Shown one piece after another: positions 42,601 through 49,489 of a stretch of DNA of 52,429 bases. How positions within the stretch are numbered: position 1 is the first letter of the stretch; the number at the start of each line of letters is the position of its first letter. The stretch comes from Promicromonospora sp. AC04 (GTDB taxonomy: Bacteria; Actinomycetota; Actinomycetes; Actinomycetales; Cellulomonadaceae). Both the position numbers and the translations under genes were made by a program. The stretch lies in NCBI RefSeq assembly GCF_003058225.1, contig NZ_QBUG01000019.1:1-52429 (forward strand), read 5' to 3'. The notes beneath the pieces were generated by a model that worked only from the letters and a program-made list of their open reading frames with translations, made no database searches and had not been told where the DNA came from.

Positions 42601-43130
42601 TCGAGCATCAGTCGAGTGCCCTGCACCTTCCTAGTGACAGTCGTGCTGGGCTCGGCCGATCGAGGTTTCGTCGGAGCCGCGTAGGAAGAGACTGCTGCTG
42701 GTTCGGATCGGGCCGCTGACGCAGTTGCTCGCAACGATGTGATCGACTCCAGCGCGTCGTCGAGATCCAGCGACTCGGCCAGCAAGGCCATCGTGTCGAG
42801 GGCACGGTCGGCATCACGGTCGCTGATCGACTGCGTGTGCGCGGCACGGTTCGACGCCTGGATCAGCTCGTCGACCCACGCGCGCTGCGTGGTGTCCACC
42901 TCGGTGAACACTGCCCGCTCGTAACGGAGGATCCGCAGCAGCACTCGCGGGTCCTTCGGGTTCACTGTGTAGGTGTGCCCGCGCCGGGCCGTCTCCTTGG
43001 CCTCGTACAACGCGCCCCACGGCTTGCCGTGCGCGGCGGCGGTCATCCGCCGGTCCACCAGACCCGTGAGCGCGGTGCCGAGCTCGTCCATCCCGCGGAT
43101 CTGGCGTTCCTTGGCCGTCAGGTCTGTCAC
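36651..43130 (-). CDS. Hhe-like defence protein: transglutaminase-like, DUF4011, SF1 helicase, Vsr-like nuclease, DUF3320
   Basis: 2159 residues from the GTG at 43130, chosen for GAAGGAAACGTC upstream. A transglutaminase-like domain is in the first quarter (GTCLDLS, Cys about 411; QNHAFAGY, His about 437). A DUF4011-type region follows, with RWQRSLLDMTYRNPLL. The SF1 helicase shows Walker A GPPGTGKSQT (about 875), DEASQ near 1505, SWHYRS and a late NVAVTRAKEHV motif. From about 1810 there is a Vsr-like nuclease segment (FTVDLAVRV, LLDGPVW, DRDGLPRSVL, MGWSRVERVW), then a DUF3320-like C-terminus. The domain set matches Hhe of Gao et al. 2020, from memory. It is divergent from the type IV restriction gene. 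Confidence 0.85.
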   Translation of the reverse strand: MTDLTAKERQIRGMDELGTALTGLVDRRMTAAAHGKPWGALYEAKETARRGHTYTVNPKDPRVLLRILRYERAVFTEVDTTQRAWVDELIQASNRAAHTQSISDRDADRALDTMALLAESLDLDDALESITSLRATASAARSEPAAVSSYAAPTKPRSAEPSTTVTRKVQGTRLMLDTELPGLRLLTARLGDLDVVVGVREAINYALVHNGISPVAKAVLHNRGPETARDLRLTFSIESPLPDSPLAAPLVVEVGDVAPGARVEVPTSRLAWRLTSTPFVVFDESVPTDVHLTAETAALTFSDSTTVRLLTIDEWWARSLHETLAAFVRPNDPTVQRILDTASGLLTERVGTPALDGYQTGPERVHQIAEALYDALVAAEIRYVQAPPSFEGTGQRIRSHGQVLDDRYGTCLDLSVLYAAVLEAAGLHPVIVVTQNHAFAGYLTEDAQLPDVGVTQPGAIATIMDSDILEVVETTAVCAGDEPVSFDAARGHARRWRTTGLQEIEYLLDVHAAHRIVKPLPNLRFEGGQRVIEVIKEAPVVHARRTPSGEADDQRTSTTVPPRVDRWQRSLLDMTYRNPLLKLKKSSSIPVHVPTDTLAQLEDVVAQGNRLALVPHDELADLLRAQGARTAADVDADALRRILIEENRLFTATSRLEYHRKLRTLARKAKTTLEETGTDSLYLTIGTLEWSERGKEGIAPLFLVPVKLVGGRGLTTFTLALDETRQVEPNYCLVEKLRVSWGVTVPELTDPGQDESGIDVEGALAAVRSALLRKGLVDFHVEETAHLTLVQFSTLDMWRDLVDGWPSFLERPAVRHMVETPGQPFLDDVAPPLPDPAAEAKAYLPIPADGSQIEAIRWAAAGKSFILEGPPGTGKSQTITNLIAHLLAEGKKVLFVAEKQAALDVVKRRLDQVGLGTFSLDVHGKTQTVQAVRQQIRTAMEARTESSSSWETARAQYRNLVDSLSNYPRLLHEPGPVDVSAWEARQVILELSATAGGVEPSLVPRAVAQGVTPVADVYDAAQDLGGALGRLGAAPARSPWRLAGPIDPAHLDRPGVAAALERLVSADHATVGPVRNLTDRAQTPEEFHAVARWMESLRAGVGRSASEAREIVTPHWHTKAQEVRTAIEAFRTACGPRLAPFAPQAVALGLDTFTQRATEADSKLFGKKKRRRAIITDLAAVLPGGEASLPLKQLSAALQQLALVRGELNRLTDFVRSLPGVDLPYQWNPLDPTHMHVVERAITALEDANALWATLGRGRPDHEATHEVIDATYDKIRDTHSADQITPGSVVHELGAAWSSYLTALGTTPDDLAYWCDGRPRGTATAESLGDWQSDASGNSLVRLQRWLAVRGAVERLTDLGLADVAGRVRDGSLSSTDTENAVRLGVARAILTERLETTGLEAFDDAERARLIERFVATGEDARGRLLTELPARIAAARTIDVSQPRGKVADLGAQLSRRRGGLSIRQLLDQFGPIITQVTPCFLMSPSSVARFLPPTAVDFDVVVFDEASQIRVPEAVGAMGRGRSVVIVGDSQQMPPSSTFASSAGDDEDADDAEARLVPRDLESILTEGVESRLPRLLLSWHYRSRDEMLIAFSNKTYYEGRLSSFPTPPGRTGGAAIDLRGVEGQWEGGGRGAARVNRAEVTAVVEEISALLTEDPDRTIGVVTFNTQQRDLILDLLESLRVTSAAIEAALSRANEPLFVKNLENVQGDERDVILFTLAFAKDSRGRVPLNWGPLSRTGGEKRLNVAVTRAKEHVTIFASFDPHELDLSTSGSQGLADLKDYLLLAQHGAERAGLQRPTARDWHLAEIERALREAGLEVRTSIGLSDFTVDLAVRVEDRPWVAILLDGPVWAQRTSVGDRDGLPRSVLTDQMGWSRVERVWLPTWLREPDAVVAQVLDAAKAAQDPPPRTDRRALGAAAVAAATAVVQTIDDVLSSATQAIDNAAGRVLLQAHQAASPTAPALGGETRLPEGVTRFQPADATPRLSRDILDATGAQARELIRQQIRDVVGAEGPVVVDRLLKTVASRFGLAKLHSTRKEHLRQAIPRGMVVVAANGDLVAWPENTRPKEVTGYRVPEPGGQRELAEIPYQELRNALVHVVRSAHGITEEDALRETAREFGVSRVAVKVRERLLGVIASAVEEGRITRSGRYLDAR

Positions 43131-43384
43131 GACGTTTCCTTCATTCGGCTCAGTAGTGAGTTCGGGCGTAGGGCACACTCGTCAATCTAGACAGGCCACG
43201 GCACGGCCGCAGGCGCGCCGGTGGGTGAGATCGAGGTTGAAGGGGTTAAACATCGCTCGTTGACGTGAGCGTGCGGATCACGTTCGATGGCGATGGCCGA
43301 AGGGGATGAACCGGACGACGGCGATTGCGGCAAGTCGTATCCGTGGGCACGATCGCTGTAGTCGATCCGAGGGGGCGTGTCCGC

Positions 43385-46117
43385 ATGGACACCAACATCC
43401 GCACGCCGATGGAGATCTTCAACCTGCCACACCACCTGGTGGTGCCGCTGTTCCAGCGTCCGTATGTGTGGGACGAGACGGAGCAGTGGGCTCCGTTGTG
43501 GGCCGATGTGCGGCGGATGGCGGAGCTGCGGCTGAACGACCCTTTCCGCACGGCGGCGCACTTCCTGGGAGCTGTTGTGCTGCAGGTGCAGGAGACGTCG
43601 GTGGGTTCTGTGCCGGCCCGAAACGTGATCGATGGCCAGCAGCGCTTGACGACGCTCCAGCTGCTGATGGACGCGGCCGCGGCCGTGTTCGAAGAAGCCG
43701 GGCAGGATCACCTGGCATCGCAGATGGAGACGTTGACGCACAACTCGGCGAGCTTCGTCCAGGACGAGTCTGACCGCCTCAAGATCCGGCACACGAACCG
43801 GGACCGGGCCGCATTTGAAGAGGTGATGCGAGCCGACCCGCCAATCGACCATGAGCGACTGACGCACGCGACGTCGCGCTTGGCGAGTGCGCACCGGTAC
43901 TTCATGAGCGAGGTGCAGATGTGGCTCGGCCCCGGTCCCGTCGACGCTCCGGAGTTCGCTCAGCGTGCGCAGGCCCTGGCGCACGTGCTGCAGCAGGGCC
44001 TGCAGATCGTGGTGATCGACCTGCAGGTGAACGAGAACTCTCAGGAGATCTTCGAGACCTTGAATGCGCGAGGCACGCCGCTGACGGCGGCTGACCTGAT
44101 CAAGAACTTCGTGTTCCAGAAGCTGGAGTCAGACGGCGCGGATACCGCGAAGGTGTACGCCGAGGACTGGCCGTTCGAATCGAAATTCTGGGAGAAGGAG
44201 CTCGCCGTCGGGCGCGTGACCTACACCCGCGGAGCGCTCTTCCTGAACCAGTGGCTGGTCGCAAGGGTGGCCGAGGAGATCCCCACCAAGTCAACGTTCA
44301 CGAGGTTCAAGCACTTCGTCGAGCACGAGTCGAAGCAGAAGATGATCGACCTGCTGCGAGCCATCAAGGCGCAGGCCGAGCAGTACGAGGCGTGGACGAC
44401 GGCGGCCGCGGATCCCGACCGGAACCTCACGGTCACGGAGATGAACGTCTACCGAATGCAGGCGAACGGGATCGAGCTGCTCAAGCCTGTGCTGCTCTGG
44501 CTGTACGAGCCCGGCCGGTACCTGCCTCAGCCGGTGATCGATCGGGTGATCGGCGTGGTCGAGAGTTGGGTGGTGCGGCGCAGCCTGCTTCGCCTGACCA
44601 CCAGCAACCTCGGGGCTGTCGTCGCGAATCTCATCCGAACCGCGCGCGCTGCTGGCCCCGAGGACCTGGGCGAGACCGTGGAGCATTTCCTGCGGGGGCA
44701 GAAGGTCGCGAGCTCCTACTGGCCGGGCGACGCCGAGATCCGGGCCTACCTGTCCACCGCGCCGGCCTACCGGCGGTATCCACGGGCGCGCCTACGGATG
44801 GTGCTGGAAGCGGTCGAGGATCATCTGCGTGCCGAATACCACGCTCACCAGGTGGATCGCAGGGGATACCCGATCGAGCACCTGCTGCCGCAGAAGTGGG
44901 AGTCCCACTGGTCTGTCGACGGCGAGGTGGCGCTCGCCGAGCGGGCTGCGCACGTACACCGACTCGGCAACCTGACGCTTCTGACGGCGACGCTCAACTC
45001 GGCAGTGTCCAACGGGCGCTGGCTCGGCCGGAACGGCAAGTATGCCAAACTTGCCCAGCATGACGTCCTCAAGCTGAACCAGCGGCTCCGCGAGGCCTCC
45101 GCGGACGGCTGGGACGAGGCCCGCATCGGCGAGCGTACGGCGGACATAACCGAGATCGTGTTGCGCACCTGGCCCGTGCCGGCCGGGCACACGGGCGAGA
45201 TCACCGACTCCAGGACGAGTGTGCAGTCCTGGGTCGAGGTGAATGACCTTGTCACGGCCGGCCTGCTCGCGCCGGGTACGGTCCTCAAGGCTCGCACTGG
45301 AAGCTGGGCGGACGCTCTCGCCGCTGTCACGCCGAGCGGAGCGCTCGATGTCGGTGGGGCGGTCTTCAACAGCCCATCTGCAGCAGGTAAGCACGTCAAA
45401 GGCAGCGTCACGAACGGCTGGACGTTCTGGCGCCTTGAGGACGGGCGCACCTTGGCCGATGTGCGTGCTGTGTTCCGAGGAGAGAAGCCGGGCCCGGACG
45501 CCAAGGCAGGTGAGCTCGCCTGGTGGGACGTCGAGACCAACGTCGAAGAAGCCACCGAGTTCTGGGCTGCGCTCAGCACCCCTGCACGGAGGTTCTTCAG
45601 CGCGCTGATCGAAGCGTCACCGGACCCTGTGGGTATCCCGAAGTTGGCCGAACGTGCAGGAGTCGTCAGCGACGGCAAAGTCGTCGCGGGCGTCCTTGCC
45701 TGGCCGGGCAGGTTCGCCGCCCGCACGGGGCATTACCTGCCCTCGCGTTGGATCCAGGGGCCGCCGGTGCAGTACTGGATGGACGAGGCCACTGCGGAGA
45801 CCTTCACGGAGGCGATCCGCCGGTTCGATGCGAGCCAGGTCTCGCAGACTGCTACGGACCTGCCCGACGACTGGAGGGACCTCCACGCTCTTGCGACGGA
45901 CGAGGAACGGGCGGTGCTGGTTCGCATTGCTGCGATGGGACTGCCACGCCCTGAGATCGGTGGCGAAGGCGCGGACGGCATCCCCGTCCCGATTGGCTGG
46001 CCGGCCCGGAAGGTCGCGGCCGAGTTCGAGATCTCAGCGGAGACGTCCGCGGAGCTGGGCGCGGGCGGTTGGCGCGTGGTTCCTGTCGGTGAAGAGCTCC
46101 GCGCTGTCCTGGCGTGA
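43385..46117 (+). CDS. GmrSD-type type IV restriction protein (DUF262 + DUF1524) with RAMA domain
   Basis: 910 residues from the ATG at 43385. DUF262 has VVPLFQRPYVWDE (about 20-32), the NTPase-associated DGQQRLTTLQ (about 83) and ETLNARGTPLTAADLIKN. The HNH-type DUF1524 has YPIEHLLPQKW (about 495) and HRLGNLTLLT. A RAMA domain follows at about 615-700 (LVTAGLLAPGTVL, NSPSAAGKHV, TNGWTFWRLEDG). A C-terminal region of unknown function (ALSTPARRFFSALIE) completes it. GmrSD and BrxU cut DNA carrying modified cytosines in a nucleotide-dependent way; the RAMA domain suggests reading modified DNA. It is divergent from the Hhe-like gene. Confidence 0.9.
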   Translation: MDTNIRTPMEIFNLPHHLVVPLFQRPYVWDETEQWAPLWADVRRMAELRLNDPFRTAAHFLGAVVLQVQETSVGSVPARNVIDGQQRLTTLQLLMDAAAAVFEEAGQDHLASQMETLTHNSASFVQDESDRLKIRHTNRDRAAFEEVMRADPPIDHERLTHATSRLASAHRYFMSEVQMWLGPGPVDAPEFAQRAQALAHVLQQGLQIVVIDLQVNENSQEIFETLNARGTPLTAADLIKNFVFQKLESDGADTAKVYAEDWPFESKFWEKELAVGRVTYTRGALFLNQWLVARVAEEIPTKSTFTRFKHFVEHESKQKMIDLLRAIKAQAEQYEAWTTAAADPDRNLTVTEMNVYRMQANGIELLKPVLLWLYEPGRYLPQPVIDRVIGVVESWVVRRSLLRLTTSNLGAVVANLIRTARAAGPEDLGETVEHFLRGQKVASSYWPGDAEIRAYLSTAPAYRRYPRARLRMVLEAVEDHLRAEYHAHQVDRRGYPIEHLLPQKWESHWSVDGEVALAERAAHVHRLGNLTLLTATLNSAVSNGRWLGRNGKYAKLAQHDVLKLNQRLREASADGWDEARIGERTADITEIVLRTWPVPAGHTGEITDSRTSVQSWVEVNDLVTAGLLAPGTVLKARTGSWADALAAVTPSGALDVGGAVFNSPSAAGKHVKGSVTNGWTFWRLEDGRTLADVRAVFRGEKPGPDAKAGELAWWDVETNVEEATEFWAALSTPARRFFSALIEASPDPVGIPKLAERAGVVSDGKVVAGVLAWPGRFAARTGHYLPSRWIQGPPVQYWMDEATAETFTEAIRRFDASQVSQTATDLPDDWRDLHALATDEERAVLVRIAAMGLPRPEIGGEGADGIPVPIGWPARKVAAEFEISAETSAELGAGGWRVVPVGEELRAVLA

Positions 46118-46293
46118 CTTCACGAAGACCAAGGTTCGGTCACCGAACTGGTCGGTGATCGAGGCAAAGACGTCGGATGTGGTTCGTAGCGGTGCCCTCG
46201 CCACGACGGCGAAGGTCACGCTGTGCTCTGCCATTTGCGGGTGATCCTGCCTCCCGCCAGGCGCTTTGCTCTCGCACGATCGCCATGGACAAC

Positions 46294-46299
46294 TAGCAT
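46294..46299 (+). promoter_or_regulatory. -10 box of the DISARM operon
   Basis: TAGCAT, 7 nt before the drmD GTG, implying a leaderless mRNA. No clear -35 is seen at standard spacing. Confidence 0.5.
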
Positions 46300-46306
46300 C
46301 GACGGC

Positions 46307-49300
46307 GTGACTGTTGCCACTGACCAGGGATCATCCGTGTCCACGGGCTTGCCGCCCGTTCCCGAGCCCGGCCAGATCGTTCAGGTCCGTGGCTCCACGT
46401 GGGCTGTGGCGGACGTTCGCGAGCAGGGTCTCCTGCGGAGCCCAGCGGACGAGGCACACCCGACACGCAATCACGTCGTGGCACTCCAGTCGCTCGACGA
46501 GGACCGTCTTGGCGAGGAACTCCGCGTCGTCTGGGAACTCGAGGTCGGGCACTCTGTGGCCCCCGATCAGGGTCTCCCCGAACGAATCGCTGCGGAGGAG
46601 TTCGACGATCCCAATCGTCTTGCGGCCTTCGTGGACGCAGTCCGCTGGGGGGCCATCACGTCCGCGAACCCGGACGAATTCCAGGCTCCGTTCCGCTCGG
46701 GTGCGAACGTCGAGGCCTACCAGCTCGAGCCGCTCCGCCGCGCGCTCCAGGCTCCGCGTACCAACCTTCTCCTGGCGGACGACGTGGGCCTCGGCAAGAC
46801 GATCGAGGCCGGCCTCGTGATCCAGGAGCTACTACTCCGCCACCGTGCCCGCAGTGTTGTCATCGTCTGCCCGCCTTCCCTGGCTCTGAAATGGCAAGAC
46901 GAGATGCGCGAGAAGTTCGGCCTGGAGTTCGTCATCGTCAACAGCGAGCTCATGTCGCAGGTCCGCCGTTCGCACGGGCTCAACGCGAATCCGTTCCGCC
47001 TGTTCCCGCGCGTGATCGTGAGCATGGCGTGGCTCCCGGGTGTCCGCGCCCAGCGTTTGCTCCGAGAGGCGACGGCAAGCGTCGGCAAGGTCAACAGCGC
47101 CCGCCGCTACGCCTTCGACATGCTGGTGGTGGACGAGGCGCACCACGTAGCACCGTCCAGCCCCACGAGCGTGGGCCAGGCCCGTGGCTATGCCATCGAC
47201 TCCAAGCGCACGGTTGCGGTCCGCGAGCTCGCCAAGACGTGCGAGCACCGTCTGTTCCTCAGCGCCACCCCCCACAACGGGCACAGCGAGTCCTTCACGG
47301 CCTTGCTGGAGATGATCGACAACCGCCGCTTCAGCCGCGGCGCCTCCGTGGATCCGAAGGCGCTAAAGGAGGTTACGGTTCGGCGGCTCAAGGGCGACAT
47401 CGAGGCCAAGAACTTCAAGACCCGTGAGCTCTCCAAGATCCCCTTTGAGCCTGCAGCCGACGAGCAGCAGCAGTTCGAGAGGCTCACCAAGATCCTTGAG
47501 GACAGCGCGCGCGCCAACGGCAAGAAGCGCTCAGGCGACATCGTCTCGATGCTCCTCAAGAAGCGCTTCCTCTCCAGCCCGTACGCCTTTGGCACCACCC
47601 TGGCCGGCTACCGTGACGCGCAGTTCAGCGGCACTTCCGAGTGGGAGGACGAGGAGGACGACTACTACTCCGAGGTGCTCGGCAGCAACCAGGATGACGA
47701 GGAAGAGGGCGCGTTCGAGCATCCGGAGTTCAACGCCCTGCGCCAGTCCAAGGCTGCCGACCCGCTGGTCACAGCATCTCAGGATGAGATCGAGAGCCTC
47801 GTCCAGTGGGGCCTCGGCTACGCCCAGAAGCCAGACTCCCGGCTCACTGCCCTCATCGGCTGGCTCAACGGCACCTGCCGTACGGACAAGGACTGGACCA
47901 ACGAGCGCGTCGTCATCTTCACCGAATACGCGAACACGCTCGAGTGGATCGTCGAGAACCTCCGCCAGCGCGGCTACGACGCAGAGCGCCTCGCGACGAT
48001 CCAGGGATCTACGGATACCGAGGAGCGCGAACTCACGCGGGCTCGCTTCAACGCCGACCCGAGCAGGGAGAAGATCCGCGTCCTGGTGGCCACGGACGCT
48101 GCAGGGGAGGGGATCGACCTCCAGCAGCACTGCCACCGACTGGTGAACTTCGACGTGCCGTTCAACCCGTCGCGCTTGGAGCAGCGGATCGGGCGCATCG
48201 ACCGGTACGGCCAGACCCACAACCCGGAGATCGTGCAGTTCTTCCCCGAGCGTGGCACGGGCACATACCGCGAGGACATGGACTTCATGCGCCGGATCGC
48301 GGAGAAGGTCGCCACAGTCAAGGGCGACCTCGGCTCTGTGAATCCCGTGATCGACGCCGAGATCCAGAACCAGTTCGGCCGAATCGACGTGTCCCCGCGT
48401 CGGCCACTTACCCAGGACAAGGACGCCGTCAACCAGGTTATGGCCGGGTCTGTTGAGCTCAACAGCGCGCTGACCCGGCTGGCGACCCAGTACGACACGC
48501 TCAAGGAGCGCATGCATCTCACGTCGGACAACTCCCGGCGGGTGCTCGACACGGCTCTGACGCTGACAAACCAACCCACCCTCCGCGAGGTGCCGTCCCA
48601 GGACACCGACGAGCCGGTCTTCGAGGTCCCGAACCTCGGCCAGAGCTGGCAGACCGCCCTGCGTGGTCTCTCCACTCGCCTTGCCCCCGGAGTCAACCGT
48701 CCCATCACGTTCAGTTCAGAAGCGGCACTGGAGGCTATGAACGACGACGTGGTCCACGTCCACCTCGGCCACGCCCTCATGCAGAAGGCGAGCCGCATCC
48801 TGCGCTCGTCTCTGTTCAGCGTCGAGTCCTCCATGAACCGCGTGACGGCCGTGGTCGTCGACGACATCGAGCAGTCCTGCGTCGCCGCAGTGGCTCGCCT
48901 TGTCCTGGTGGGGCGGGGTGGCCTGCGCCTGCATGAGGAGGTATTTCTCGCGGGCATCCGCGTCAAGGGCCGCGTCCTCGCGGAGGCCAAGGCTGAGGCG
49001 CTGGTGGAGCAGACCCTCGACCTGTCCGATCTTGCCCTCGCAGCAGCACCCATTCGCGATCGTCTGGCCGCCGAGTGGAACGCGCCCGAGCGCGGCCTCC
49101 GCGATCGCCTCGACGACGCCATGCGCAAGGCCGCCGAACGGAAGCAGAGTTCGGTCACAGAGAGCCTCAGGCACCGCGAGGAGGCAGATGTGAACCGCGC
49201 GCGCGAGATCTTCGCGGCCTTCCGTCGCAACCTCACGGAGTCACTGGCGCGCCTGCGCGAGATGGAAAGGGAATCGGCGGCCGCGCTCTTCACGCTCGAC

Positions 49301-49489
49301 GAGGAAAAGCGTCAGTTCCAACGGGATATCCGCGCCATGGAGGACCGCCTCGCCGAGCTCGCCGCCGAGGAGGCTCGCGAGGTTGCGGGCATCCGCGAGC
49401 GGTATACCGACGTGAAGCCATACGTCTCGGCCGCAGCCGTCGTGTTCGCTGTCACGCCCGCCGACGCCCAGCAGGGAGACCTCGCATGA
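46307..49489 (+). CDS. drmD: DISARM protein DrmD, SNF2-family helicase
   Basis: 1060 residues from the GTG at 46307, decided by the -10 box 7 nt upstream. The SNF2/SF2 motifs are clear: Walker A DDVGLGKTIEAG (Lys about 164), DEAH (276-279), LFLSATPHNGH, then in the second lobe ATDAAGEGIDLQ (about 595) and RIGRIDRYGQ (about 626). A long C-terminal extension rich in Arg/Glu/Ala is predicted coiled-coil. In class 1 DISARM, DrmD precedes the methylase DrmMI and DrmABC. The stop overlaps the next start by 4 nt (ATGA), as expected. Confidence 0.9.
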   Translation: MTVATDQGSSVSTGLPPVPEPGQIVQVRGSTWAVADVREQGLLRSPADEAHPTRNHVVALQSLDEDRLGEELRVVWELEVGHSVAPDQGLPERIAAEEFDDPNRLAAFVDAVRWGAITSANPDEFQAPFRSGANVEAYQLEPLRRALQAPRTNLLLADDVGLGKTIEAGLVIQELLLRHRARSVVIVCPPSLALKWQDEMREKFGLEFVIVNSELMSQVRRSHGLNANPFRLFPRVIVSMAWLPGVRAQRLLREATASVGKVNSARRYAFDMLVVDEAHHVAPSSPTSVGQARGYAIDSKRTVAVRELAKTCEHRLFLSATPHNGHSESFTALLEMIDNRRFSRGASVDPKALKEVTVRRLKGDIEAKNFKTRELSKIPFEPAADEQQQFERLTKILEDSARANGKKRSGDIVSMLLKKRFLSSPYAFGTTLAGYRDAQFSGTSEWEDEEDDYYSEVLGSNQDDEEEGAFEHPEFNALRQSKAADPLVTASQDEIESLVQWGLGYAQKPDSRLTALIGWLNGTCRTDKDWTNERVVIFTEYANTLEWIVENLRQRGYDAERLATIQGSTDTEERELTRARFNADPSREKIRVLVATDAAGEGIDLQQHCHRLVNFDVPFNPSRLEQRIGRIDRYGQTHNPEIVQFFPERGTGTYREDMDFMRRIAEKVATVKGDLGSVNPVIDAEIQNQFGRIDVSPRRPLTQDKDAVNQVMAGSVELNSALTRLATQYDTLKERMHLTSDNSRRVLDTALTLTNQPTLREVPSQDTDEPVFEVPNLGQSWQTALRGLSTRLAPGVNRPITFSSEAALEAMNDDVVHVHLGHALMQKASRILRSSLFSVESSMNRVTAVVVDDIEQSCVAAVARLVLVGRGGLRLHEEVFLAGIRVKGRVLAEAKAEALVEQTLDLSDLALAAAPIRDRLAAEWNAPERGLRDRLDDAMRKAAERKQSSVTESLRHREEADVNRAREIFAAFRRNLTESLARLREMERESAAALFTLDEEKRQFQRDIRAMEDRLAELAAEEAREVAGIRERYTDVKPYVSAAAVVFAVTPADAQQGDLA

